From: Brachynemurus nebulosus
Lineage: Eukaryota > Arthropoda > Insecta > Neuroptera > Myrmeleontidae
Direction of reading: 5' to 3'
DNA: 64,000 nucleotides
Assembly (NCBI GenBank): GCA_035578155.1
Contig: JAPWDM010000015.1
Location: 7,007,209 to 7,071,208, forward strand
Shown here: positions 11,097 through 24,929 of the stretch, piece after piece
Layout: each line of letters opens with the position of its first letter
Numbering within the stretch: position 1 is the stretch's first letter
Notes under the pieces: generated by a model
What the model was told of the DNA's origin: nothing
Seen by the model: only the letters and a program-made list of their open reading frames with translations
Databases searched by the model: none
Translations under genes and position numbers: made by a program

Positions 11097-13438
11097 ATGG
11101 AGTGGACTATAGAGAAAACAACTTTGTTTATTGAAGATTATCACAATTCTCCAGAATTATGGAATAATAAAATTGCTGCTTATAAAGACAACAGACTTAA
11201 AAATGATAAGTTAAAACAAATAGCGACTAAATACGAATGTACTGTGATTGAAGTGAAAAATAAAATCAAAAATCTACGTTCCGCTTTCCATCGTGAAAAG
11301 AAAAAACTACAGTCAAAGAAAAGTGGCTCATCTCCTCCCAAGAAAGGGAAATGGTTTGCGTTTGAGCTGTTGAGTTTTTTACTAGACGTCGATGAACATA
11401 GACAAACAACATCAACGGCCAGTGACAACGGAGAGGAATCTGCGGTGAGTTTTTTTTTGCACTAAAATATAGGGTCGCACTGGAACCAAATCGATCTTTT
11501 TATACCAAAACTATACATCATTTTTTATAATTTGACCGTGAAATATTATTTTAATTATTCTTTTCTATTCTAGTTTTTGAAATATGTATTGGCATTTGAA
11601 AATTGGGATTTTTCAATTAGTTTACGGTCAATTTCCAACATTTTCACATGTATAGTTTTCTATAAAAATCCCTATTTGGTTTCTAGTGAGACTACAGTAT
11701 TTAATATTTTCAAGAAAACATGTATTCAATTACAATAGGTATTAATTTTTTTACTAATAGGTATAAAGCTTAAGCATAAAGATCCTGCCAAGGCACACGC
11801 CCTTCATCTGATGTAAAAAATCTCATAAATTCTTTCCTAACTTCTTTAGCTTCAAAAGTTGACCTTCGCGCTCTATGTTGTAAATTCAGCACGCCATTGT
11901 CGCCTTGGGTAGAAACCCTCCATGATCCAGGGATAATGTTTCCATCTCGTGTTTCATGATCAAATGATCCCTGAGGAGAGTATAGTGGTCTCGACGTTTT
12001 ACTTCTTCTTAAAAAGTTGTGAAGATAAATGCATGTTGTTGTAATGATTTCAGCATTGTCCACATTCACCATAAGTGGTTTCCTAAAGACACGAAACACT
12101 GATGCTAGCAATCCAAAAGAATTTTCCACTACTCTGCGAGCGCGTGAATGTCTATAGTTATAGACCCTCTCACAGGAGCCTTTGTCATGGTAGCCGCTGA
12201 AAGGTTTCATGATGTGTTCCTGTAAAGGGAACGCATCATCCGTCAATATAACATAAGGCGATAACCTATTGCTCCCAGGAAGTGACTCCGGAGCCGGTAA
12301 TGTTAGATTATTATTTGCCAACTTTTTATAAAATATTGTTTCTCGAAATACACCTCCGTCAGATATCCTGCCTTGGCAACCAATATTAGCGTATATAAAA
12401 TTATAGTCGGCATCTACAACTGCCATCAAAACAATGCTAAAAGTTCCTTTGTAATTGTAAAATAAGCTGCCACTGTTTTTTGGGTTTTGCAAGACGATGT
12501 GTTTCCCATCACACGCTCCAATACAGTGTGGGTAATTCCAGAGTACTTCAAAATCCCTTGCTATCTTTCTCCATCCATCTTCTGTGTCGGGAATCTGGAA
12601 AAAATAAAATCCTATTATCTATTTAATATAGTGTTTAAATACAGAATTCTAAAAAATTACAAGAACGCCTAATTATGTTTTACAAAAGTTGTTTGACTTT
12701 CAAAAATCTACGCATCCAAAATAAAGTCGAATATACGAAGTGGCTCATAGAGTTGCAAAGCAATAAATTTTGATTTTTTTAGATAAAATACTCGATTTAT
12801 TGTTGCAGAATGAAGATGATATTTCGGTCTCCAACACAGAAGATACTCAAGCAGAAGTCAGTAATATAGACGGTCGCAGAAGCTGTGAAGAGAGAAAGGA
12901 CATAGTTATTGCCCCTAAGAAGAAGACAGAGAAAAAGAAGCGGTTTATATCTCCTTCCGATCGCGAGGAAGAAGCATATAATATTCTAAAAAGTGCATGC
13001 CAAAGAGATGAGTTTTCAACGTACGGAGAGCATGTAGGCAATGAACTGCGGCATCTAAACCCTAGAGCACAAACGATTGCAAAGCACTTGATCAACAATA
13101 TATTATTTGACGCTAGTATGGGCAAATATGATGCCCAAACTAGCACTCGCACTTCCACACCTTTTGAAACCTACGAAAGTAATTACAGTCAACCATGCTC
13201 CGTGGCTTCTGCTAGTCCTCACCAATCAAGATTTTCTGATCACAGCAATATCTATGTACTGCCATCTGACAACTTGAGCAGTGAATCACCCTCCGTGACA
13301 TCTGCTTGTTTGCGCCAATCAACATCTTCTGAATCCAGCAATATTTATGTACAGCCATCTGACAACTGTGGAAACAATAAAGAACAAGATCTTTCGACTT
13401 TCACAGTACTCTCTGAGTTTCTTGTTTCTAAGCCCTAA
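11097..13438 (+). CDS. Harbinger-associated MADF DNA-binding protein, two exons
   Basis: Exon 1 is 11097-11444, with donor GCG|GTGAGT. Exon 2 is 12809-13438, with acceptor TTATTGTTGCAG. Both are in phase 0 and give 325 aa. Residues 1-90 form a MADF domain: an N-terminal FIEDYHNSPELWN, then a Lys-rich helix and VIEVKNKIKNLRSAF. The middle is acidic and then Lys-rich. Near residues 180-220 comes a conserved-looking EFSTYGEHVGNELRHL...AKHLINNILF segment, then a Ser-rich tail. Such proteins help Harbinger transposases reach the nucleus and bind the element ends (family knowledge). Its 1.36-kb intron contains the second exon of the transposase on the other strand. I chose the ATG at 11097 because the MADF domain begins directly after it. 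Confidence 0.85.
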
Positions 13439-13935
13439 ACTAATATATTATATAAACGCTATTTTTACGAACAATAAACCATTTAAAAATAAGTCATTGG
13501 AATTTTACTTACCCTAACAAAATCATGTAAGACATCGATCAGAGCTTTGCACACCTCTGGAATAATTCGTGAAATGCTTGGTTCAGATATCCGAAACAGA
13601 TACATAAGTGATGGATAGCTGTCGCCGGTAGCCAAATATCTTAATGTTACTAACAACCTAATACGAGTTGGTATCGCTTCACGAAAGTTGGTATCAGATT
13701 TTCTTATAATCGGTGTGATCTTCTCTAATAGGTATTCAAAATCTTCTTGACTCATTCGAGTAAAATTTCGAAATAAAGCTTGATCGTCAGCCATCAATTT
13801 ATTAAGAAAGTCATTCTGTGCTTCTTGACCACCAACATATAATTGTCTCCTCCACCACCTTGGCTTCCTTCTTTTCTTTTTCCTATTCAAAGCTATTACC
13901 AGATATGCAGCCGCCGCAACCGTTTGTAAAGACAT
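11770..13935 (-). CDS. PIF/Harbinger transposase, two exons
   Basis: Exon 1 is 13935-13513, ending at a GTAAGT donor. Exon 2 is 12594-11770, after TTTTTTCCAG. Both are in phase 0 and give 415 aa, a normal length for the family. Exon 1 holds the helical N-terminal region (SQEDFEYLLEKITPII, RLLVTLRYLATGDSY). Exon 2 opens with GWRKIARDFEVLWNYPHCIG and carries the DDE triad: Asp in ACDGKH, Asp in LTDDAFPL and Glu in RRVVENSFG. It catalyses cut-and-paste transposition in the nucleus. I chose the MSLQ start over an upstream ATG because it precedes the first conserved part. The intron spans most of the MADF gene's second exon on the other strand. Confidence 0.88.
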
Positions 13936-14102
13936 GATGCCGCAAACTGAAGTTGCCTCTATTGAATTGATTAAGACGCATGCCACAAACATGTGCTACA
14001 ATGCGCATGCGACAGTGAACGACAAGTTGCTCGTTCAACAATGTCTTTTAAATGTGCGTCAAGTCGCATATCTACAAATAGGAAACACTAGAGGATTTGT
14101 AG

Positions 14103-14145
14103 CGTGCTACATGTTGCCTAATGTTGCCCCAGTGGAATTGCGCCT
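14103..14145. repeat. Harbinger right terminal inverted repeat
   Basis: Ends in CAGTGGAATTGCGCCT and is followed by TAA at 14146-14148. It is the inverted partner of 10856-10899. Confidence 0.9.
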
Positions 14146-14148
14146 TAA

Positions 14149-15055
14149 GCAGCAGCCACTGTAGCGGTCATCATTCCAGTTAACTAAAATCCATACATCA
14201 ATGCTCCATGATACACTCCAGTTCGAATATTTAAGGGCGTTGATTATTAATTTCAAAATACATAATTCCTGGATTGATAACGTATTGATTGATTAAATCA
14301 CGTAGTCCCCCTGTTTGCAGCTCCAAAAGTCGCAACGAGATAAAATAAGAAAAAGGGATTTCTGTCAATCAACTCGTGTTTTCATAAGCACATTTTCGCG
14401 TAAATCAAAACTGACAACTGATAAAATTGTCGTTCGTGGATGAATTGTATGTACAGTGGCGTACCAAATTAAGTCTATTATAAAAAAAATTATTTTTAAA
14501 TCTTTTTTTTTTTAATTTAATACAATTTAGTTAATAATTTTACGTGCAGAACGTAACAATTATGTACAATCATTTTCAAAAAATCGGATCATTTTTTTAA
14601 AGTAGTGTAATTTCTACTTTAGGTAAGATAATTTAATTAATATTTTCGCTACAATTAAAGGCTAAATTAATATTAAATTTACCAAAAAAATTTCTTACCA
14701 TAGTTTAATTTGCTACAATTTCTTATAAAATTTTTAAAAGACTCCGAAATGAACTGTCAGACCTGTTTAAATTTTTTTTGAACTAGTCATAAATGTATAT
14801 ATACCACATAAGATTATAGATAAGATATAACTAGGGTAGAATTCTATGACAGTTATTCTAGTTGACATTAGAATTATTTCAAAATTTGAAAACGTATTAC
14901 GTGATTTTGTGTAAATTAAGAGTTTTTCAATATTATTACAAAATGTCAATAGAAGATTTTGGGTAAGTACTCTTCAGAGAGTTTTAAAATAAATGTATTT
15001 ATATAGATGTATTTAAATACATCTATATAGTGATCACACATTTAATAGTGATAGC
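14149..15055. other. AT-rich DNA with a 30-bp perfect palindrome
   Basis: No gene recognised. Positions 15000-15029 form a perfect palindrome centred on ATTTAAAT (TATATAGATGTATTT followed by its complement), directly upstream of a Harbinger-type gene fragment. Confidence 0.6.
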
Positions 15056-15671
15056 ATGGAAATTGTAAACGATAACGATGTAAAAAACGGTATATCCAAC
15101 AATGAATGGGCCACAGAATGGAGTCATAACCACATTAAATTGTTAATTCAAACAAGATTGGGTAATGAAAAAGAATTCAATAGTGGAGCGAGAAAAAAAC
15201 GGCATTATGACGAGATACTTTAATGGAAATAAAAAGTGTAGACTCGAACTTTCCATTTTCAGTGGAAGATATAAAATCAAAATACTACAACTTGTACACA
15301 AGTTATAAACGGACAAAACATCGCTCGACAAAATCAGGGACTGAAAAAATTTCATGGCCTTATTTTAATGTATTCGATGAGATACTAGGACAAAAACATA
15401 ATATCACTCCTCCTCAAGATATTTTGGCATCAAATTTGCAAGATGACTTTTCGTTAAGTAATACAGAGGAGGAGGAAAACTACTGCGTACCTAGTAAAAA
15501 AAGAAAGACAATATTTTGGAACTATTAACTAAAATGGAAGTCGATTAAAAAGAACGGCACGAATATATTCACTTAAAAAATAAAAAGTTGGAAATAGAAA
15601 AAGCCAAACTAGAAGCCATTAAAGATGTCCAAAATTTATTGAAAGACATAATTAATACTAGACAAAAATAA
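15056..15671 (+). pseudogene. Harbinger-type Myb/SANT-like DNA-binding protein, frameshifted
   Basis: The ATG at 15056 opens a frame with WATEWSHNHIKLLIQTRLG, a trihelix/Myb-SANT-like start. It stops near 15222. The next frame (15223-15528) continues the same domain with FPFSVEDIKSKYYNLYTSYK, then WPYFNVFDEILG and an acidic, basic tail. A third frame (to 15671) gives KLEIEKAKLEAIKDVQNLL, the C-terminal coiled coil usual in these proteins. It is a second Harbinger-family accessory gene, unlike the MADF type at 11-13 kb. At least two frameshifts or stops inactivate it. No transposase of its own lies next to it. Confidence 0.6.
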
Positions 15672-15700
15672 CTGAACATCTTTTAGTGAATTCTAATGCC

Positions 15701-15788
15701 TGCTCTACACTTTCGGTTGAAGTTCTCTGCCGAAGTATACGAAATGACCTTCTACACTCTCGTTCAACTTCACGAGAATGTAGAGCAA
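15701..15788. repeat. Short inverted repeat, possible MITE or Harbinger end
   Basis: TGCTCTACACTTTCGGTTGA near 15701 is mirrored imperfectly by GTTCAACTTCACGAGAATGTAGAGCA ending near 15787. It directly follows the SANT-like gene, so it may be an end of that element. Confidence 0.45.
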
Positions 15789-15989
15789 GTATAAAAAATA
15801 ATAAAAGTACCATATTATTTGTAGTCATTATTTTAATAAAAAAATTCTTAACGTTATTAAACCTTCTTTAATAACAATGTCAAAATTACTTTTTTAAAGG
15901 ATTTAGTAGTTTAACTGGAAGTTAAAAAACTTTGAAGAATTGGAATCCTCTGAAGTTATTTAGAAAAAATAGTTTTGTTAAAATTAAAT

Positions 15990-16174
15990 AAAAATAATTT
16001 AACAACAAAATTTATTAACAACCGACAACCGACATGGGAAACTACAGGCCTTATTGGATTATCCGGTTTGTGTGTCTTTACGAGTCCGTACATTCTAGGA
16101 GCTTTTGGATTCATTTCCACTAAATAATGTCTATCTCTGTCAGAATCTCTGTCAGCTCCTAGAATGTAATCCAA
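15990..16174 (-). pseudogene. Inverted Penelope RT fragment
   Basis: The minus strand reads HYLVEMNPKAPRMYGLVK, then THKPDNPIRPVVSHVGC. This is the finger region of a Penelope-like RT. The last 12 residues repeat the start of the plus-strand fragment with changes, so the two pieces form a head-to-head junction near 16150. Confidence 0.65.
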
Positions 16175-17350
16175 TAAGGCCTATAGTTTCCCATGCCGGT
16201 TGTCCGTCACATAAATTAGCAAAACATTTAGAAATTTTATTTAAAACAGAAACTCAGTTCAGCTCTACACACAGTGCTAAAAATTCTTTCGAATAGATAA
16301 ACCAAAAGCACCCCTTTCTCAAATCGATACAAGTTGACCTCCCTAGATGTACGCAGCATGTTTACTAATATTTCCACTAAAGAATGTCTAAACTTAATTA
16401 GTAAAATAATAAATAACAAGATAAAAAATCCTTTAAAACAATCGGAATTAATTAATACATTTAATACAGTCTTAAAACAAAATTACTTTTAATTCGGCAG
16501 TAAGTTTTTCCGACAGACAAGTGGTCTTGCTCCAATGGGCAATAATCTTAGCCAAATTTTGGCAAGTTATATTATGGACTTTCTTTGCGCTGCCAGTATC
16601 AAAAAAAACAAAAAATGGTCACCTCCTTTTTTCTATAGATATGTTGATGACATTTTAACAGTAGCTCCAGAGAACTTAATAGAAGAAATAAGAAAACAAT
16701 TTTAACAATTATCATCCTGCAGTACAATTTACTATTGAAAGGGAAAAAAATAACCAAATAACATTTTTAGATACTTTAATTAAAAAAGATAAATTTAACA
16801 TATTGAGCACGATTTGGCATAAAAAAGACAATTACAGTGATAGAATGATAAATTACAACTCCAATCACAAGAATGAATATGTCTACCTTATAATTACTTA
16901 ACAAAAAAACTAAAACCAATAATAGAAAATAGTACAAATAATAAAATAACATTTAAGTTTGGTAACAAATTATCAAATTTATATACCAAAAAAAGAACAA
17001 AAACAGAAAGTAAACAAAGTTACAATGTAGTATATAAGATAGATTGTGAACAATGCAACTTGAGTTACTCCGGACAGAGTTCTCAAATTTTCAAAAATAG
17101 AATAGCACAACATAAATACGACGTAAAAAGGAGTAAAGAAACCGGGGGTTTAGCAGAACACTCAATAAATAAAGATCATAGATTTAATTTTGAACAAGTA
17201 CAAATACTAGACCGGCAAAATAAATATCGCCATAGACCCTTGAGTGAAGGTTTCTACATAAATTTAAATAAACCTGAAAATTACAATAAACAAATTGAAT
17301 CGCTAGCACTAGATAATACATATGTACCAATTATTAAAAAATTTAAATAA
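15990..17350 (+). mobile_element. Penelope-like retroelement, degenerate and partly inverted
   Basis: The plus strand from about 16152 encodes NPIRPIVSHAGC (RT start), QTSGLAPMGNNLSQILASYI, YRYVDDILTVAPE and, after several stops, a GIY-YIG-type nuclease. The nuclease region is [18 protein letters not shown] up to 17350. These are the hallmarks of Penelope-like elements (RT plus C-terminal GIY-YIG). At 15990-16174 the earlier RT segment (KAPRMYGLVKTHKPDNPIRP) lies on the minus strand and overlaps in content, so the 5' side is an inverted duplicate. Multiple stops make it inactive. Confidence 0.78.
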
Positions 17351-17482
17351 AAAGGTTCATTCAATTATATAATACATTGTAACGGACAATAAACAATATA
17401 TTTGTTTGTTTACTCAATTATTTACTTATTTATTTACTTTAAATAATAAAATTAAGAGGGGACACATACGACAGTCTAGAAA

Positions 17483-17979
<497 letters not shown>

Positions 17980-18053
<74 letters not shown>
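17980..18053. repeat. (TA)n microsatellite
   Basis: TA repeats between the MITE and the inverted Penelope arm. Confidence 0.95.
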
Positions 18054-18055
<2 letters not shown>

Positions 18056-18187
18056 TTTCTAGACTGTCGTATGTGTCCTCTCTTAATTTTATTATTTAAA
18101 GTAAATAAATAAGTAAATAATTGAGTAAACAAACAAATATATTGTTTATTGTCCGTTACAATGTATTATATAATTGAATGAACCTTT

Positions 18188-19603
<1,416 letters not shown>

Positions 19604-19833
19604 GGGTAAAAGCCCCCTTTGTGGAACGGTATCTAATACTGGAACAGTTTTGACATTTACATATTTATTTCTTTAATTAAGTAAGGAAACTTTAAATGCG
19701 AGGTGAATTTAAATTGAAAAACAATCATTCTATTAATAATAATTTTTGTTATCAGACGTTTCTTTCAGAAATAACTTCATTAATATGTAAATGTTCATAA
19801 TTAGATACCGTTCCACAAAGAGGGCTTTTACCC
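19604..19833. mobile_element. 230-bp MITE with ~34-bp inverted ends and TA duplication
   Basis: GGGTAAAAGCCCCCTTTGTG at the left end and its complement at the right (AGAGGGCTTTTACCC) continue inward through GGAACGGTATCTAA. TA flanks both sides (19602-19603, 19834-19835), as in Tc1/mariner-derived MITEs. It encodes nothing. Confidence 0.85.
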
Positions 19834-19835
19834 TA

Positions 19836-20696
19836 CTGTTATTGATAAAAATGTGAAAAAAGCTGAGAAAATTTTTTTTTATTTTGTTCAAGATTATGAA
19901 AGTTTGATACCAAAAAAATGATACTTTAATTTTTTCAAAAATTTAATCGAATGAAACAAAAAAACGGCTGGATGGATTAAATTGAAACTCGGTGGGGTTT
20001 TTGTGGGTATATTGAACTGTAAAAGGCACACTTAACATTAATGGTTTTCTCGATATTTTTTATTCAGCGATCGATTTTCCAAAAAGCTACCAAAAGCCCA
20101 TTTTTTCTTGATTTTTCAAATTCATGTAGAGCATGGAAAAAAATTTTTTTTCGAAAAAACAATGGCTAATCCTTGTAGACAATTTAATCGCGTTTTTAAA
20201 ACCCATCTCCAATTTTCTGTGCGATCATTGGTTACTGAAATATCGATAGTCAAAGACGAAATGATCCTTTTCCATTCAAAGTCCTATATCTCAGCGAGCA
20301 GTGGTCAAATTAAGGCCTTAAAAAAAGCAAATTAAAGCTAAATTAACAATTTATCCGGCCTATGTGGTGGTTAGGTCGGGAAATTTTTTCCCAAGTCCGT
20401 GGACCAAGAAAAAAAAAACGAAAAAATTTCGAAAATTTTTTTTCAGTGTATTTATTAGGATTGAGCGATACACGTAGCTTTGAAAATTTTTTAGTTGGAA
20501 GATTTCAAAACTAGAAACTTCAAGCTTTAAATTGCTGTGCTTACGACTCCGATACGACCATTTTTAACAAAGATACAGCCATTCGAAAAATCGCTAAAAA
20601 TTTGGAATTTTTTTTTGATCCTTTAATTGTTTCCGTTAGTGTATTTTGAGAAGTTGTAGGTGAATGTCAAACTCATCATAACAAACTGGAAAACTT
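19836..20696. other. AT-rich repeat-like DNA, no gene
   Basis: Poly-T/A-rich, with no frame I can support. Words such as TTTTTTCGAAAA recur. It is probably decayed non-coding repeat. Confidence 0.45.
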
Positions 20697-20700
20697 TTGA

Positions 20701-21070
20701 CTAATTCTTCTTTAAAAACACTCCGCGATGAAATTTCTTTACATGACCATCGAACCAAGACTTGGAAGCAGCTCGTAGTTTATTTATGGCGTTATACAAT
20801 AGAATTTTGTGATCCCACTCGTAGATTTTCACCATATCCTCGAGTTTTCGGAGCCACGTTGTTGCAGTCAAACTATTTGCATCAGTTAGGTTGAATTTAG
20901 CGAGGTTGTTCGATAGGAAGCTTCTTTTCTTCAGCAAGTAGTGTTCGCTGTTGTTCCAATAATTCTCTTTCACACCTCAGAAGTTCGCGTTCCCTGCTAA
21001 CGTAGTAGCATCTGTCATTGGAAACCATTGGTGTACTTGTGGTGGCTACTGAATCGTAAAATTCCTCCAT
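20701..21070 (-). pseudogene. Ty3/gypsy-type Gag fragment
   Basis: From the ATG at 21070 the minus strand encodes MEEFYDSVATTSTP, then a charged coiled coil (RERELLRCERELLEQQRTLL), and stops near 20897. The overlapping frame continues with NNLAKFNLTDANSLTATTWL, KIYEWDHKILLYNAI and AASKSWFDGHVKKFH. The spacing of W, YxWD and WF matches the capsid region of Ty3-type Gag proteins. One frameshift separates the parts and no zinc knuckle follows. It could belong to the same family as the pol relic at 56.8-59.5 kb. Confidence 0.6.
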
Positions 21071-21094
21071 TCCGAACTGTCTAAATAAGCACAA

Positions 21095-21589
21095 TAATTC
21101 ACATTTAACTTCGTTGTTTCGTCGAAATACAGTTCACAACACTTAAATTTTAATTCAAAAGGCGCACAAACAGTCAATTAAACGTTAATTATCGGCACAA
21201 TTTAATGAAGCTTTCAGCCCTAGCACACAATTATATTATCAGTCCCATTACACTGATCCTTCAACCCCACACCTGAAGATTTGTAGGATTTTTTTAGTTT
21301 TTTTTAATAACAAAAATGTTCTTTTTAGTCAAGTAATTTATTACTGGAGTTGAACAGAATATTTAACTGTAAAATAATGGTTTATAATAATTGATAAAGT
21401 ACACAAATGAAAAGAAATTCACACGTCTTACAAATACACCGTCTACACCATCTTACATCAAATAAACTACTATTTTTTTCACAACAAAAAAACAAATAAA
21501 CATCTTGCATCACACAGCATCCTGCTTCGCATTATATACTGTTCTATCTGTATCGTTCAGCGTACAATAAGATAACAACACATAAAAAA
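21095..21589. other. AT-rich DNA, no gene seen
   Basis: Nothing recognisable between the Gag fragment and the Harbinger accessory fragment. Confidence 0.4.
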
Positions 21590-22125
21590 AAATTAATTAG
21601 ACATTATTCCAGATCCTACATTAATACGGTATTAGAAATTGTTAAAGACGAAACCGAGCATACGGAGGTGCTTTTAATAGAACCGACGCAAGGTACATAT
21701 ACAACTGAAATATTTGGCAAATTAATATTTCATAAATTACATTTACTTTCCAGATCAACCAAGTACGTCCACGACCTGAAAGACGTGGAACCCCAAAAGT
21801 AAGTTTATATATCAAAAGAATTTTTAACCATCAGAATTTTTTACAAAATCTGTTTATTTTGTAGATTCCAAAAAAAGTGTACAGATATACGTACAGAAAA
21901 ATTAGAATTGTTAAAAAAACCAAAAGGAATAAAAGAAAAAGGAATGCAGTTTAAATGTGAAGAATTAGAAATTAGAAAAGAGTAATTAAAATTGGATTTA
22001 GAAATAAAAAAAGGAATGTAAAATAAAAGAAATTGAATTTGAAATAAAAAAGAATTAGAAGTGATAACATTAGAAAGAGATAATAAAAAGTTACAGCTAA
22101 TTATTTCAAAAAATCTATTGTAAAA
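21590..22125 (+). pseudogene. Degenerate Harbinger accessory-protein C-terminus
   Basis: Three short exon-like blocks with plausible splice sites (TTTCCAG near 21755, AAAA|GTAAGT near 21799, TTTTGTAG near 21866). The last encodes a Lys/Glu-rich helix (EKLELLKKPKGIKEK) like the C-termini of Harbinger SANT-like proteins. It lies just downstream of, and convergent with, a HARBI1-like transposase. It is too decayed for more. Confidence 0.35.
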
Positions 22126-22169
22126 AAATACAGATAAACTTTTTAAACAATTTCAAAGTTGTTTTAACT

Positions 22170-23424
22170 ACATCCTTTCAAAATAATTTTGAAATAATTC
22201 TAAACGGGCATTTTCTTCTATATTATATTCCCATTTTCGTTATTAAGATTTTCGTGAATTTCGTTGGGAAATTGAAAGTCATCCGGAAAATTTGGCTCTT
22301 CTTCATTTTGTGTAATACTTATGTATTACAGCAGTAGCTACTGCTATTTGCTGCGCAAATTCAATTTCAACTTCCATTCCTCTCTATAAAATAGCGAATC
22401 TTTTTTCCAAATTCTAAAAGAACGTTCGGCAATATTTCGTGTCCTTATCAACGATTCGTTAAATAGATTTTCAGCATGGATTTGTGGTGCTTCGAGAGGG
22501 ATCACCATATACCATGAAAGCGTGTACGCACTGTCATGGATAAGAAGAGAATTATTTAGTTGGCTACTTTCAAATTTATATTTGACTCTACTATCATTGA
22601 AGATAGTATTGTCATGTGCACTTCCAGGCCAACGAGCAATAATATTTATAAACTGACATTTGAATTAAAAATTCCCTGTACATTTAGCGAAAAATATCCT
22701 TTGCGACACCGGAATATTTCGGCATTATCACCACCTAAAAATATATTTATAATAAATAAATATATATTTGTATGAAAAAATAAAATAAAATTCATATTAT
22801 TGTAACAAAGAATACGACATAAACGTACCAGAAGACTTTAATCCTACAAACGTATCGTCGATAACACCGATCACTCGAGGAAAGCGTGCTACGACGTAAA
22901 ATTCTTCTTGAGCTCGCTGCTGATCATTGATATTATTTGGCAATTTTTTATAGTCCCTAGCTCTATTAGCTATTACTTGGGTAACTTTTTTTATGATTCG
23001 ATGTGTCGTCGAACTATGGATACCCAAGAAATCTCCAGCCATCAAATATGTCCCTCCAGTAGCATAATAACGTATTGCTAATATGGAACAACTTCTGAAA
23101 ATATAATTTTTTTTTTATTTAGGAATGAAAAATTATAGATAACAAATTTGCTAATATTTAGTAAAACTGTACATACTTTTCCGCTAAATTTTCTATTTCG
23201 TCTCCAATATTATTATTAAGAAGAATATTGAAAATTTTTAAAAGGAATGTTTCCAAAAAGTTACCTAAATCATCGTAAAAATTTATTCTTTCGTGAATTA
23301 CATATCTCCTTGGCTGTTCTAACCCATCTTCCTCCGAAGAAATTTCATCAGTTTCGTTTAACTGATTAATTAAATCTATTTTATTTATTTTAAATTTAAT
23401 ATTTCGAGATAACAAAAAATACAA
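22170..23424 (-). pseudogene. HARBI1-like Harbinger transposase, broken
   Basis: From 23424 leftwards: an N-terminal block with RRYVIHERINFYDDL, then GDFLGIHSSTTHRIIKKVTQ and EEFYVVARFPRVIGVIDDTF (normally IDGT). After a stop come NAEIFRCRKGYFSLNVQ, RWPGSAHDNTIFNDS, LLIHDSAYTL and SLIRTRNIAERSFRIWKKRF. The DDE residues would be Asp of VIDD, Asp of HDSAY and Glu of AERSF. Several frame changes and stops break it. It is a different Harbinger lineage from the intact element at 10.9-14.1 kb. Confidence 0.75.
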
Positions 23425-23597
23425 ATTTCTAGTGTTTCTTCATGTACTTGAATTTACTGTTTACAGAAAAAAAATTTGGCTATGATATACAAGGAAACAC
23501 AACCCACTACAAAAACGAACAACGGCAGTCAACGGAAACACTTATAAATTATTAGTGTGTATATTTTATTTATAGTCAAAATGAACTCACAATTATA

Positions 23598-23702
23598 GAC
23601 TCCTTGTTAGGATAGTAGTAACGTAAACAGTATGATAAAAGACACGCATGCTTCTAACAGCAACATTAAAGTTAAGAATACTCTTTGTTAACAAGGAGTT
23701 TA
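23598..23702. repeat. Short inverted repeat, MITE-like
   Basis: ACTCCTTGTTA near 23600 and its complement TAACAAGGAGT near 23690 bracket about 100 bp. No coding potential. Confidence 0.5.
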
Positions 23703-23729
23703 TCAAAAAGATAAAATATGCACCCTAAT

Positions 23730-24830
23730 TGAGTTAATAATCATTAATGAGCATAATCGCTTGCTGTATGCAGGGCGTCAAGCACTACTCGCATCATTAC
23801 GAGAAACATATTGGTAGAAATATTGTAAAGCATATTGTTAGAAACTGTTTGCAATGCTATCGCGCTAATCCTACCAGTTTTGAACAAATTATGGAAAATC
23901 TTCTTGAGGCTCGTGTAACGCCAGCAAGAGCTGTTTTAGTTGTTGGTTTTGACTATGCTCGACCATTTTTTATTCGCAGTCGAAAGGGCCGCGGTTTCAA
24001 AACTCTAAAGGCTTATATTTGTCTTTTCTCATGCAATACACTTGGAACTCGTTGGTGATTTGACGGCAGAAACTTTTATAGCGGCATTGCGACGCTTCAC
24101 ATACAGACGGGGTAACCCATTTGCTTTAAGATTGGTTTCAATTTTAAGGAAGCATACGCAGAACTTAAACAGCTTACAGATTTCTTGACAACAAACACCG
24201 ATTCGATACAGAATCAAGCGGTGACAGAAGGCCATTAATTAGCACTTCATGCCTTCCAAATCTCGACATTTTGGCGTAATATATGAAGCTGGTATAAAAA
24301 GTCCCAAGTATCACTTGAAGAGGGTAGTCGGTAATTCTTTACTAACCTTTAAGGAGTTTTATACTCTCTTAGTGCAGATTGAAGCCTGCCTAAACTCCCG
24401 TCCTTTACACCTTATCTCTAATAATCCCAACGATTACACCGCACTGACTCCATCACATCTTTTGATTGGAGATTGTATCACAACTTTACTTGACTACCAT
24501 TGGTTGTACACGCCTAACAATAAGTAGTCAAGGTTTCAATATCTGCAAAAGTCATTGCAAGATTTTTGGTTGCGCTGGTCCAAGGACTACATTGGTGAGC
24601 TATACTCACGCAAGAAATGGCTACGTGGCTGGTCATCCAATTTGGAAATTGGATAACTAGTTTTGCTTAATGAAGATCATTTACCATCAGTGAAGTAGAA
24701 ACTAGGTAGAGTTATTGAGATCTTTCTCGATTATGATAACATTACTCGTATTGTAATCGTCCAAAGCTCAATTGTAGCTATAAGCGTGCTGTGACAAAAT
24801 TATGTGCAGTGCTAATGGACAATGTTTAAT
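23730..24830 (+). pseudogene. BEL/Pao retrotransposon integrase fragment
   Basis: Successive frames on the plus strand spell the integrase half of a BEL/Pao Pol. They are EHNRLLYAGRQALLASLREKY, a zinc-binding HIVRNCLQCYRANP, EARVTPARA, VGDLTAETFIAALRRFTYRR, FGVIYEAGIKSPKYHLKRV and EACLNSRPLHLI. The last part is a LGRVIE-like C-terminal domain ending near 24830. Frames change at least five times and the earlier Pol and both LTRs are missing. The errantivirus-like element begins about 100 bp downstream. Confidence 0.8.
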
Positions 24831-24929
24831 TTTTTACTTTATAATTAAAATCAAGCTTTTAATGGTTAATGTTGAATAGTTTTGATATTTGTCTGCCACT
24901 AATTTTATTTTCGAGCCCATATGTATATA

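Larger units (their letters stand above)
10856..14145. mobile_element. PIF/Harbinger DNA transposon, structurally complete
   Basis: A 3290-bp element bounded by TAA target duplications at 10853-10855 and 14146-14148, the usual 3-bp TWA duplication of the superfamily. The termini begin AGGCGCAATTCCACTG and match over about 43 bp with few differences. The subterminal DNA repeats GCATGCGACAATGACGCATG-like words. Inside are the two expected genes, a MADF DNA-binding protein on plus and a DDE transposase on minus. Both read through after splicing, with canonical introns and no stop. It is the best candidate in the window for an element that could still move. Confidence 0.92.
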
